NCBI GenBank assembly: GCA_900472625.1
Contig: UCIT01000097.1
Coordinates: 1-57,089 of the forward strand
Source: Hyphomicrobiales bacterium
GTDB lineage: Bacteria > Pseudomonadota > Alphaproteobacteria > Rhizobiales > Rhizobiaceae
Direction: 5' to 3'
DNA length: 57,089 nt
Each line of letters opens with the position of its first letter. Position 1 is the stretch's first letter. Shown here piece after piece: positions 35,274-43,605 of this stretch. The translations under genes were made by a program, and so were the position numbers. Below the pieces are notes generated by a model. The model ran no database searches and was not told the origin of the DNA. It saw nothing but the letters and a program-made list of their open reading frames with translations.

Positions 35274-35374
35274 CCAATCCTATCAAAATCACCAGGCGTC
35301 AACGCGCCAAAACTTCGGCGGATATCACTTCCTCCCGCCGCACTTGGGACATTGCTCAATCACGATTTCAATGA

Positions 35375-35390
35375 CTGACCATCTGGTCAG
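35375..35390 (+). promoter_or_regulatory. RutR/TetR-type operator
   Basis: Perfect 7-2-7 palindrome CTGACCATCTGGTCAG. The core TGACCAnnTGGTCA matches the known RutR consensus TTGACCAnnTGGTCAA closely. It lies about 100 bases before the TetR/RutR-like gene, suggesting autoregulation. Confidence 0.7.
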
Positions 35391-35476
35391 TTTATTGCGC
35401 CGGTCGCGCTGGAAGGATATTGTTCGATGACGCCATGCACCGCCGCCCCTTCGGCAGATTGTGGAATGCGCGGACC

Positions 35477-36145
35477 ATGCAATTGGAAAACACCATGCAA
35501 AGCGCAGACAGGCCTTCCGCCTCGCAACGAAGCGAGGTCGGGAAAATTCGCCGCAAGAACGAAGCCGAGATCCTTCGCGCGGCAACGCTGCTGTTTTCGA
35601 AAAACGGCTTCCAAGGGGTGCGAATCGCTGAAGTCGCCGAAGAGGCAGGCCTGCCGAAAGCGAACATCTACTACTACTTCACCTCCAAGGAAGCGATCTA
35701 TACCGGCATCCTGCGCAAGTTGATTTCCGGCTGGGACGAGGCACTGGAGGAGATCCGGGCCGATCGCGAGCCGCGCGAGGCGCTGGAAGCCTATGTGCGC
35801 GCCAAGCTCGACTACGGCCGCCGCAACCCGGAGGAGTCGCGGCTGTTCGCGGCCGAATTGCAAAGCGGCGGACCATTCCTTTCGGATGCCGATCGCGAGC
35901 ACATGCGCGAGGCGACCGACAAGCGTGTGACCATCGTCGAGGGCTGGATCGAAAATGGCCGGATGAAACCGGTCAATCCGCGGCACCTCTTTATCATCCT
36001 GTGGTCGGCGACGCAGTTCTACATCGATTCCGACAAGCTCGCCTGCGATGCATTGCGCATACCCGAGATGACCGACACCGATTACCAGGACGCGGCGGCA
36101 ACGATCCTTCAGACCGTCATCGGCAGCGTGATCCCCACCGCCTGA
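35477..36145 (+). CDS. TetR-family regulator, RutR-like
   Basis: About 222 aa from the ATG at 35477; the frame is open from a TTG at 35420 and an ATG at 35435, and the true start is unclear. HTH: ILRAATLLFSKNGFQGVRIA and VAEEAGLPKANIYYYFTSKE. The C-terminal half (LEAYVRAKLDYGRRNPEESR, LFAAELQSGGPFL, HLFIILWSATQFYIDSD) resembles E. coli RutR closely in layout. RutR senses uracil/thymine and controls pyrimidine and purine catabolism. No rut or pyd genes are adjacent, so the local target may be only itself. Confidence 0.85.
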   Translation: MQLENTMQSADRPSASQRSEVGKIRRKNEAEILRAATLLFSKNGFQGVRIAEVAEEAGLPKANIYYYFTSKEAIYTGILRKLISGWDEALEEIRADREPREALEAYVRAKLDYGRRNPEESRLFAAELQSGGPFLSDADREHMREATDKRVTIVEGWIENGRMKPVNPRHLFIILWSATQFYIDSDKLACDALRIPEMTDTDYQDAAATILQTVIGSVIPTA

Positions 36146-36181
36146 CAACGCTGTAGAGCCGGTAATCGCCTTTAAAACGCA

Positions 36182-36210
36182 GAACGCCAGGCCTCATCGA
36201 CCCGGCGTTC
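36182..36210. terminator. Bidirectional terminator between TetR gene and msrA
   Basis: Stem GAACGCC (36182-36188) with GGCGTTC (36204-36210), flanked by CTTATT on the plus side and GCGTTTTAAA on the minus side. Confidence 0.7.
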
Positions 36211-36232
36211 CTTATTCGTATCGTGAGCTGTA

Positions 36233-36745
36233 TCAGGCGGCGGTGGACTGGCGCTTCGGCAACTTCCAACCCGGGCGCACGAAGTGGCAGGTATAGCCAT
36301 TCGGAATGCGCTCCAGATAATCTTGGTGCTCCGGCTCGGCTTCCCAGAAATCGCTGACCGGCGTGAGCTCCGTGACCACCTTGCCCGGCCACAGACCTGA
36401 CGCATTCACATCGGCGATCGTATCTTCGGCAACCTGCTTCTGCACATCGTTGGTGTAGAAGATGGCGGAACGGTAGCTCGGGCCGAGATCGTTGCCCTGG
36501 CGATTCGCTGTCGATGGATCGTGAATCTGGAAGAAGAACTCCAGAATGTCGCGATAGCTGGTCTTGGCGGGATCGAACACGATCTCGATCGCTTCGGCGT
36601 GGTTTCCATGATTGCGGTAGGTGGCATTCGCCACTTCGCCACCGGTATATCCCACCCGCGTCGTCTCGACGCCGGGGAGCCGGCGGATCAGGTCCTGCAT
36701 ACCCCAGAAGCAACCGCCTGCCAGTACTGCGCGTTCAGTGGTCAT
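36233..36745 (-). CDS. msrA: Peptide methionine sulfoxide reductase MsrA
   Basis: 170 aa. The catalytic motif GGCFWG is at residues 10-15, followed by GYTGGEVANATYRNHGNHAE and EIVFDPAKTSYRDILEFFF. GPSYRSAIFY and EAEPEHQDYLERIP are also typical. It reduces methionine-S-sulfoxide in proteins with thioredoxin. Start ATG at 36745 with GGAGA upstream. There is no msrB next to it. The 320-base gap upstream (36746-37066) holds no recognised element. Confidence 0.96.
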   Translation of the reverse strand: MTTERAVLAGGCFWGMQDLIRRLPGVETTRVGYTGGEVANATYRNHGNHAEAIEIVFDPAKTSYRDILEFFFQIHDPSTANRQGNDLGPSYRSAIFYTNDVQKQVAEDTIADVNASGLWPGKVVTELTPVSDFWEAEPEHQDYLERIPNGYTCHFVRPGWKLPKRQSTAA

Positions 36746-37066
36746 CGCTAGTCTCCATATCAGGACGTTTCATCTCGTGGCCTACAGATAGGCATTCGAA
36801 CCAGCTTTTGCCAGCCACCCCACACCCGAAGCTTCAGTTCCCTCAGCGCAATGCCCCAGCATTCTGCGGATCCGCGCGACACCAAATTGAGCAACAGCTT
36901 ATCAATTATGCCGGCCAAGTATTTGATTTTACTTTGAAGAGGCATGCGTTTAGGGAGGCATTCAAGGGTCGTGCGCCGGCGCAGAACATGACGCAACGAA
37001 ACGTCGCTTCACGTAACGGCAATTGCGCGCCCGCTCGCATTCGAAAACATCAGGAGCAAGACCACA

Positions 37067-37291
37067 ATGGCAGACGACACGATCGTGAAAGACAGCAACG
37101 GCGCCCAGCTCAACGATGGCGATTCCGTCACGCTGATCAAGGACTTGAAGGTCAAGGGCACATCGGAAACCATCAAGCGCGGCACGCTGGTGAAGAATAT
37201 CCGGCTGAACGGCAATCCCGGCGAAGTCGAATGCAACACCAAGCAGGTCAAGGGCCTGGTGTTGAAAACGGAGTTCGTGAAGAAAGCCTGA
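37067..37291 (+). CDS. PhnA/YjdM-like small protein (C-terminal domain only)
   Basis: 74 aa with AGGAG upstream of the ATG. The sequence VKDSNGAQLNDGDSVTLIKD, then LKVKGTSETIKRGTLVKNIR, is the PhnA C-terminal SH3-like domain, ending in KGLVLKTEFVKKA. The zinc-ribbon N-terminal domain of longer YjdM/PhnA proteins is absent, as is common for the short rhizobial form. Despite the name, no role in phosphonate use is established. A strong terminator follows at 37409-37446. Confidence 0.85.
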   Translation: MADDTIVKDSNGAQLNDGDSVTLIKDLKVKGTSETIKRGTLVKNIRLNGNPGEVECNTKQVKGLVLKTEFVKKA

Positions 37292-37408
37292 GGTGCAGCA
37301 AAAGTTTGATCTGGCCGGCCAGCGGTTTGATGCAGATCAAAGCGCGTGCCGCGGAGATCTGTAGTCTCACCCCATGAGCTTCTTGCACGTCGCTCATACG
37401 TATGACTT

Positions 37409-37446
37409 GGCTCGTCTCGGCCTCAACCGCCAGACGAGCCTCTTTT
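37409..37446 (+). terminator. Rho-independent terminator after the PhnA-like gene
   Basis: Stem GGCTCGTCT (37409-37417) with AGACGAGCC (37432-37440), followed by TCTTTT. Confidence 0.85.
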
Positions 37447-37492
37447 ACGCGGAATGACCTGCAGCGAGAATACAGAGTCCGTCAGGCGACGC

Positions 37493-37972
37493 TTACTTGT
37501 ATTTGGCGATCGTCGCGCTCACCACCGTATCGCCAGACTTGATGCCGAGCTTTGCCGAAGCGCCAGCATTAAGCTCAAGCACGTATTTCACGTCAGTCAC
37601 CGAATCGATGATGTCGCGCGAAAACGGCACGGCATTCTGCTTGATGCCGCGAATGGTGCCAGCCCGATCGATGAACAGCATATCCAACGGCAGTACGGTA
37701 TTCTCCATCCACATCTGCACCCGCTTTGAGGTGCCGAAGTCGAAGATCATGCCTGCGTCGTCGGCCATCTCCTTGCGGTACATCAGCCCGCGCTGGCGCT
37801 GCTCGTTGGTATCGGCGATTTCGACAACGAAACCGATCTTCTTGCCGGCCGCCGTCTGGATGACCAGCGGCTCCTTGTCGAACTTGACGGTGGATTGCGC
37901 GAAAGCCGGCAGTGCCAGCATGAAAAAAAGCGCCACGAAGGCGCTTCCGATCCGATGCGAGATCATGCTCAT
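37493..37972 (-). CDS. Secreted DUF192-family protein
   Basis: 159 aa from the ATG at 37972, with a signal peptide (AFVALFFMLALPAFAQ). The DUF192 core is present: IADTNEQRQRGLMYRKEMAD, MWMENTVLPLDMLFIDRAG, and KYVLELNAGASAKLGIKSGD. The function of DUF192 is not known; it has a small beta-barrel fold and is exported. Its ATG overlaps the stop of the preceding cold-shock gene by one base (TGATG), implying translational coupling. Longer in-frame starts overlap that gene and are rejected. Confidence 0.9.
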   Translation of the reverse strand: MSMISHRIGSAFVALFFMLALPAFAQSTVKFDKEPLVIQTAAGKKIGFVVEIADTNEQRQRGLMYRKEMADDAGMIFDFGTSKRVQMWMENTVLPLDMLFIDRAGTIRGIKQNAVPFSRDIIDSVTDVKYVLELNAGASAKLGIKSGDTVVSATIAKYK

Positions 37973-38550
37973 CAGTGCGCCCGGCTCACAGGGCTTGGCG
38001 CATCCGGATGAATTTCGGCAGCCATCAGTCCCTTGTCGCCGTCGCCGAAGCGGACGAGCACGACCTGACCGGGGCGAAGCTCGGTCAGACCGAAGCGACG
38101 CAGCGTTTCCATGTGCACGAAGATATCCTCGGTGCCTTCGCCGCGCGTCAGGAAGCCGAAGCCCTTTGTGCGGTTGAACCACTTGACTAGGGCCCGCTCC
38201 AGCCCGCTCGTCGCCGTGACCTGCACATGCGTGCGCACCGGCGGAAGCTGCGAGGGATGAACGGCTGTGGACTGGTCCATCGAGAGGATCTTGAATGCCT
38301 GGTAACCGCGATCCCGGCGCTGGATCAGCGCAACGATACGCGTACCTTCGAGGATGGTCTGGTAGCCGTCGCGGCGCAGGCATGTCACATGCAGCAGAAC
38401 GTCCTGCATGCCGTTGTCGGGCACGATGAAACCGAAGCCCTTCGCCACGTCGAACCACTTGACGACGCCGGTAATCTCAATGAGGTCAACCGCATCGCCC
38501 GCGAGTTGATCGAGGTCAGTGAATTCCGTCGATGAAATTCTGTCAGCCAT
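37972..38550 (-). CDS. Double cold-shock-domain protein
   Basis: 192 aa with two cold-shock domains, about residues 25-95 and 118-182. Each has an RNP1-like motif: KGFGFIVPDNGMQDVLLHV and KGFGFLTRGEGTEDIFVHM. The first domain follows ITGVVKWFDVA; the second, ALVKWFNRT. It should bind single-stranded RNA or DNA as a chaperone. The two-domain form is common in alphaproteobacteria. It is transcribed with the DUF192 gene and divergent from gloA. Confidence 0.93.
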   Translation of the reverse strand: MADRISSTEFTDLDQLAGDAVDLIEITGVVKWFDVAKGFGFIVPDNGMQDVLLHVTCLRRDGYQTILEGTRIVALIQRRDRGYQAFKILSMDQSTAVHPSQLPPVRTHVQVTATSGLERALVKWFNRTKGFGFLTRGEGTEDIFVHMETLRRFGLTELRPGQVVLVRFGDGDKGLMAAEIHPDAPSPVSRAH

Positions 38551-38595
38551 TTCGCCAGCCCCTCAATACGCGTCACACTGTTACGGTTAACTGAT

Positions 38596-38609
38596 TCTTG
38601 AGATCAAGA
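38596..38609. promoter_or_regulatory. Palindrome in the cold-shock/gloA divergent region
   Basis: TCTTGAGATCAAGA (6-2-6) about 50 bases upstream of the cold-shock gene. Nearby TTAACTGATTCTTGA resembles a CtrA site with one mismatch. Both are only candidates. Confidence 0.25.
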
Positions 38610-38741
38610 TTAACATGTTGGTAACGGATTAGCGCAAGCCCTACTTTTCGTTTATTCGCAGTTGTCGATCATACCCCCTAGTCTTGCTCGAAGCTGACGC
38701 TGCGCCACATAACCAACCAGAGCATTTGAGAAGGAAACAGA

Positions 38742-39182
38742 ATGCGTTATCTCCACACCATGGTTCGCGTGAAGGACCTGGACGCCTCACTGCACTTTTA
38801 CGCGACACTCTTCGGCCTTGAGGAGACCCGCCGGATCGACAACGAGAAGGGGCGCTTCACACTCGTCTTTCTGGCAGCGCCCGAAGACAAGGCCGATGCC
38901 ACCGCCAAGGGCGCGCCCTGCCTCGAACTGACCTACAACTGGGACACCGAGGATTACACTGGCGGCCGCAATTTCGGGCACCTCGCCTATGAAGTCGACG
39001 ACATCTACGCGACCTGCCAGAAACTGATGGACAACGGCATCACCATCAACCGCCCGCCGCGCGACGGCCACATGGCCTTCGTCCGCTCGCCCGACGGCAT
39101 CTCGATCGAGATTCTGCAGAAGGGTGGCAACCTGCCGGCGGCTGAACCTTGGACGTCGATGGGCAATACCGGCGCCTGGTAA
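38742..39182 (+). CDS. gloA: Lactoylglutathione lyase (glyoxalase I)
   Basis: 146 aa. The four metal ligands of GloA are placed as expected: His5 (MRYLHTMVRV), Glu in CLELTYNWDTEDY, His in FGHLAYEVDDIY, Glu in GISIEILQKG. It isomerises the glutathione-methylglyoxal hemithioacetal to S-lactoylglutathione in the cytoplasm. AAGGAAAC precedes the ATG. It is slightly longer than E. coli GloA at its C-terminus. Confidence 0.95.
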   Translation: MRYLHTMVRVKDLDASLHFYATLFGLEETRRIDNEKGRFTLVFLAAPEDKADATAKGAPCLELTYNWDTEDYTGGRNFGHLAYEVDDIYATCQKLMDNGITINRPPRDGHMAFVRSPDGISIEILQKGGNLPAAEPWTSMGNTGAW

Positions 39183-39338
39183 GTCGAGGCTTTTGCGAGG
39201 CTTGCGGCTTTTGCGATTTCGGGCCACTGCGCCCGGATCGCGCTTGCCGCAGGTCCGGGCGGCGGGCAATCTCCCGATGACTCGAGGCGAAACAGGACAG
39301 GTCCTGCGCCTCATGACTTCGTTTTGGAGAATTCTCGC

Positions 39339-40406
39339 TTGCTCGCTGTTGAAAAGCGCACGCCTCTCGGCGCGGCACTTCTGATCGCCACATCGGCGCT
39401 GCTGCTCACAGGCTGCGTGTCCGACAAGACCGCAGCCGATGCTGCGGCAGTCGCGGCGACCCCGGCGGCACCGGCAGTGGCGCAACAGACGCCTCCGGCC
39501 GGCACCCTTGCCACGCAGGGCGGCTATCGCGACCCAATGGTCTCCAACGTATCGGGCCAGCAGAACGCAGGCGCCACACAGACGGCGTCGGCGCCCGTGG
39601 CTGCCGGTTCTGCGGCGACCGCCCCGGCGAATATCGGCGGCCTCGCGCTGCAGCAGACAGGCATCAACGCGCAGGCGATGAGCATTTTCTCGGTTCATCC
39701 GAAAATCCAGAATAACTCCACCTCAACGACTTTGCAGCCGGAGGGCGGCAACGCCTATGCGCCTGTGGGCGTCAGCGCCACCCGCTCGAGCGTCTACAGC
39801 AGCCCCGTTCCAGTCGATCCCGCGACGCAAGGCCAGGTGATCCTGCCGCAGCAGTCCTCTGAAAATACCAGCACACGGATCGACCCTACACAGACCGCCT
39901 CGCTGGTCAGCGGCTACCTGCCCGGCCAGACGACAAAAGCGCTCTACAGCGCCCCGAAGCAGAACCTGCTGACCAGCCTGTCCGGCCTGCTGCAGAAGGC
40001 CTCCCTGCCGGGCATGACTCGCATAGCGCCGAACGGCCTTCACATTCAGAACGACAAGGTCGAGGTCGGCTGCTTCAAGCCGAACTTGCTGAATGTCATC
40101 AAAAACGTCGAGACCCATTTTGGTAAGCCTGTCCTCGTGACATCAGGCTATCGCGATCCCGAACACAACCGCATGGTCGGCGGCGCCGAGGAATCGATGC
40201 ACAAGACCTGCGACGCCGCCGATATCCAGATCGACGGCGTTTCGAAATGGGATATCGCCAGCTACATCAGATCCCTGCCCGACCGCGGCGGCGTCGGCAC
40301 CTACTGCCACACAGACTCCATCCATCTCGACACCGGCAGAAATCGCGACTGGAATTGGGGCTGCGGCGGAAAGCCGGCTCCCGCTACCCTGGCACGCGCA
40401 CTCTGA
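39339..40406 (+). CDS. Lipoprotein with C-terminal peptidase M15A/YcbK-like domain
   Basis: About 355 aa from a TTG at 39339 with GGAGA upstream; a TTG at 39324 is the alternative. The lipobox is LLTGC (ATSALLLTGCVSDKTAADAA). A long low-complexity Ala/Thr/Pro/Gln region spans residues 30-220. The C-terminal 110 residues are an M15_3-type peptidase domain: VLVTSGYRDPEHNRMVGGAE, SMHKTCDAADIQIDG and DSIHLDTGRNRDWNWGC, with His/Asp zinc ligands. It is probably an outer-membrane-attached peptidoglycan hydrolase. Confidence 0.88.
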   Translation: MLAVEKRTPLGAALLIATSALLLTGCVSDKTAADAAAVAATPAAPAVAQQTPPAGTLATQGGYRDPMVSNVSGQQNAGATQTASAPVAAGSAATAPANIGGLALQQTGINAQAMSIFSVHPKIQNNSTSTTLQPEGGNAYAPVGVSATRSSVYSSPVPVDPATQGQVILPQQSSENTSTRIDPTQTASLVSGYLPGQTTKALYSAPKQNLLTSLSGLLQKASLPGMTRIAPNGLHIQNDKVEVGCFKPNLLNVIKNVETHFGKPVLVTSGYRDPEHNRMVGGAEESMHKTCDAADIQIDGVSKWDIASYIRSLPDRGGVGTYCHTDSIHLDTGRNRDWNWGCGGKPAPATLARAL

Positions 40407-40602
40407 GCCCAGTTCACAGCGAGCCACAGCATTGCCCTGGCGGTTTGACAGCGCGCGAGCCATCCCGCCTACACGTTTGATTAGTCGGCGATAATCGCCG
40501 TTATCCACAAGCCCGGATCCGCTGTCATTATTTTGAAAAAAATCCAAATTGCGGCTTGCGGGATTCCGAACGCCTGACTATAAGGGCGCCACCACGAAGG
40601 AA

Positions 40603-40677
40603 GCGCCCTTCGTCTATCGGTTAGGACACCAGATTTTCATTCTGGGAAGAGGGGTTCGACTCCCCTAGGGCGTACCA
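40603..40677 (+). tRNA. tRNA-Glu (anticodon UUC)
   Basis: 75 nt including encoded CCA. It begins GCGCCCTTCGTCTATCGGTT, with anticodon loop TTTTCAT between CCAGA and TCTGG (anticodon TTC) and T-arm GGGGTTCGACTCCCC. Confidence 0.97.
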
Positions 40678-40778
40678 CTTCTCTTTGGTTTTCTCTCAAT
40701 CAGATACATCGACGACTGAAAACGGAATGCTTCCGTTAGGCTAGCCGCGTTTTCGATCGCCCCTCGCATTCGCGGCAA

Positions 40779-42110
40779 TCACACGCCACTGATCAGCTCG
40801 ATCTTAGACCCGTCACGGAATCGCGACAGCCTGAAGGCCTTGGGATCGACGATCGGCGGCCGGCCTGTCACGATATCCGCCATCAGCCGCCCGGCAGCCG
40901 GTCCGATGCCGAATCCATGGCCGGAGAAACCGGTCGCGATGTGAAAGCCCGGAATCGATTCGACGTCCGAGATGACAGGAACGGCGTCCGGCGTGACATC
41001 GATATATCCGGCCCAGCGCTGCGCAATCTCCGCCTTGGCGAAGATCGGAAACGCCGCCATCAGATCGGCCAGTGCTTTGTCCTGCCGCTTCTTCGAAGGC
41101 ACGGGATCGAGCACCCTGTTACATTCGAAAGGGCTCGCCTCATCGAGCGACCAGTGGCCCGGAATGCGCGCCTCGTCGAGGAAACGGCTGCCGAACCGGA
41201 ACAGCAGCGACTTCCACTCCGATCGCAACGCCGGCAGAAAATCCTTGGCGTAGCGGAACGAGGCAGGCACGATATCGACGATGTTGTCATAGCCCGACGC
41301 AACCGTATAGCCACCGTCCTGACGCTTGCGGATGGCAAAGTCCTTGGCCCACACCGTCTGCTCCGGCCCACCTTCGAGCGGTTTGGTCCTGAGAACGCTG
41401 TTCATCACCTTGAGTTGCGGCAGATCGATGCCGAAGCGCCCGGAAAACAGGCTGGACCACGCCCCGCCGGCAAGAACCACGGCCTGGCAGGCGATCGGAC
41501 CACGCTCCGTCACGACGCCGCTGATCGCTCCTGCGGACAATTCGATGCCGCGCACCGCGCATTCGGTGAGAATGGTCGCGCCCTTGTCGCGTGCGGCCTC
41601 GGCAATCGCCGGCGCGGCGCGCTGCGGCTCCGCGCGACCATCTGCGGGCGTGTAGAGGGCACCGGCCATGCCGAGCCTGGAACCGGGAAGGAGAGCACCA
41701 AACTCGCCGGCACTCAGCATCCGGCTTTCGATCTGGTATCCCTCAAGATTGGACCGCCAGCGATCGTGGTCGGCCAGCTCCTTCTCGTTGGCACAGGTGA
41801 AGATGATGCCGGCCCGTTTGAAGCCTGTATCGCGGCCAGTTCGGGCATCGAGGCCATCCCAGATACGCAGCGATTCCGCCATCAGCGGCACCTCCCGCGG
41901 ATCGCGCATGCTGATCCGCACCCAGCCCCAGTTTCGGCTCGACTGCTCGTGCCCGATGCCGCCCTTCTCGCACAACGTCACACGTAATCCGCGCTCGGCC
42001 AATTCAAGCGCCGTCGATGCCCCGACGATACCGCCGCCGATGACCACGACATCGCACACCGTGGGAAGCTCTTCATCGCCGTGGACGGGAACAATATAGG
42101 GACCGGGCAT
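40779..42110 (-). CDS. FAD-dependent amine/amino-acid oxidoreductase (DAO family)
   Basis: 443 aa from the ATG at 42110 (MPGPYIVPVHGDEELP); the longer frame to 42164 is less likely. The dinucleotide-binding motif DVVVIGGGIVGASTALELAE is at residues 20-40. SSRNWGWVRISMRDPREVPL and the C-terminal GFHIATGFSGHGFGIGPAAG are family features. It should oxidise a secondary amine or D-amino acid, passing electrons to the chain or oxygen. The substrate is unknown; no transporter is adjacent. Confidence 0.92.
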   Translation of the reverse strand: MPGPYIVPVHGDEELPTVCDVVVIGGGIVGASTALELAERGLRVTLCEKGGIGHEQSSRNWGWVRISMRDPREVPLMAESLRIWDGLDARTGRDTGFKRAGIIFTCANEKELADHDRWRSNLEGYQIESRMLSAGEFGALLPGSRLGMAGALYTPADGRAEPQRAAPAIAEAARDKGATILTECAVRGIELSAGAISGVVTERGPIACQAVVLAGGAWSSLFSGRFGIDLPQLKVMNSVLRTKPLEGGPEQTVWAKDFAIRKRQDGGYTVASGYDNIVDIVPASFRYAKDFLPALRSEWKSLLFRFGSRFLDEARIPGHWSLDEASPFECNRVLDPVPSKKRQDKALADLMAAFPIFAKAEIAQRWAGYIDVTPDAVPVISDVESIPGFHIATGFSGHGFGIGPAAGRLMADIVTGRPPIVDPKAFRLSRFRDGSKIELISGV

Positions 42111-42244
42111 GGCTGTATCTCTCCGAAGGATGGCTTGCTCCTTCGAAGGTCTATGCGCGATCATCCGGTCTGCAAATAAAAATTCCGCGCATGACGCGAA
42201 TTATCCCGCGTCATCAACCTGCATCATTGCGGCCAACCGCGTCG

Positions 42245-43471
42245 CTATTGCAAAGGAAACGCAAACACATCCACGGGTTCGCCCAGCCCGCGCAGCGGAA
42301 ACGCACCGAGACTGTCCATCTTCGTCTCGCATCCGGCCATCTCGACAAACGCTTTGGACAGCAGCACGGGCCGCTTGATCTCCTTGGTCAGGCTTTCAAG
42401 CCGCGACGCGACGTTGACGGCAGGGCCGATGACGGTGAAATCCAGCCGCCGGCGCGAGCCGATATTTCCGTACATCACCTCTCCGACGTGCACGCCGATG
42501 CCATAGCGCAGCACCTCTCGCCCCTCCTGCTGGTTGTGAGCGTTCAACGCGGTCATGGCCGCATCCGCCTCCTTGATCGCATACAGCAGATTTCGGCAGG
42601 CATCGGGGTTGCTCAGCGGAAAGATCGCCAGCATCCCGTCGCCCATGAATTTGAGGATCTCGCCGCCATGCTTTTCGATCGGCTCCGACATCGCGTCGAA
42701 ATAGGCGTTCAGTAACTCGATCACGTCGTCGCGCGGCCAGTGGTCGGATATCGTGGTGAAATCACGCAGGTCGCAGATCAGGATCGCCGCCTCGACAGTG
42801 GCCCCACTGCCTCGCGTCGTCGCACCTGCGAGGATCTGCTCGCTCGCATGCGGGCCGACATAGGTCTGCAGCAGCGTCCGTGCCATGATGTTCTTAAGCC
42901 GGATTTCGGTCACCAGCGTCAGCGCCGGCAGCAGGTCCTTGAGGTAGGCGACATGCTCCTCGAGGAAGCCGCCCGGCCGATCACTGGAGAATGTCACGAT
43001 GTGGCGCTTGCCGAGCGTGTGTTCCATCGGCCAGGCGATATATTCCGTAACGCCCTCACGCTTCAGGTCGTCGTAGAATTCGGCATGACCATCGCCAGGA
43101 CGTAGCGACTCGATGTTCTTGCGCACCTCGACCGCACCGCTGAATATCTCATTGACGGGGCTTCTCAGGAACTGTGGCGTGGTTTCGATGCCATAGTCGA
43201 ATGTCGTGATCTTGGCTTCCGTCAAACCGGTATTCCAGAGAATGCGCGCGCCCAGCCATTGCGGATGATGCGTCCTGAAATGCATGGTCGCGCGGCTGAC
43301 CGGGATACCCTCGTCTCGAAGCCGACCGCAGAGCTGTACCAGGAGATTGTCGATGAACCGCTCATTGCGCGTCTCGTTCACCAGCCAGTCGAGGCTCGCC
43401 GTCCGCTGCTTCGGCCAATAGCCGACGCTGTGGTCGGACGCATCCGACACCGGATTGGATAAGGATTGCAT
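42245..43471 (-). CDS. Class III adenylate/guanylate cyclase
   Basis: 408 aa. The C-terminal catalytic domain (residues 225-400) has the metal Asp in AAILICDLRDFTTISDHWP, the second Asp in GGEILKFMGDGMLAIFP, and the transition-state region GPAVNVASRLESLTKEIKRP with Asn and Arg. The N-terminal 200 residues form a soluble sensory region I do not recognise (SRATMHFRTHHPQWLGARIL), typical of a rhizobial cyclase group. There are no membrane segments. It should make cAMP in response to an unknown cue. Confidence 0.92.
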   Translation of the reverse strand: MQSLSNPVSDASDHSVGYWPKQRTASLDWLVNETRNERFIDNLLVQLCGRLRDEGIPVSRATMHFRTHHPQWLGARILWNTGLTEAKITTFDYGIETTPQFLRSPVNEIFSGAVEVRKNIESLRPGDGHAEFYDDLKREGVTEYIAWPMEHTLGKRHIVTFSSDRPGGFLEEHVAYLKDLLPALTLVTEIRLKNIMARTLLQTYVGPHASEQILAGATTRGSGATVEAAILICDLRDFTTISDHWPRDDVIELLNAYFDAMSEPIEKHGGEILKFMGDGMLAIFPLSNPDACRNLLYAIKEADAAMTALNAHNQQEGREVLRYGIGVHVGEVMYGNIGSRRRLDFTVIGPAVNVASRLESLTKEIKRPVLLSKAFVEMAGCETKMDSLGAFPLRGLGEPVDVFAFPLQ

Positions 43472-43605
43472 GGCGATAAACTCCGCGAAGATCCGACGAC
43501 CTTCTGACTTGATCAGACAAAAACATTCTTACGAGCGCTAGATGGGGTGCGTCGGGGTGGAATGGAATGCCCCTTTACACGACAAAGCCAGAAAATGTGA
43601 TCTTT

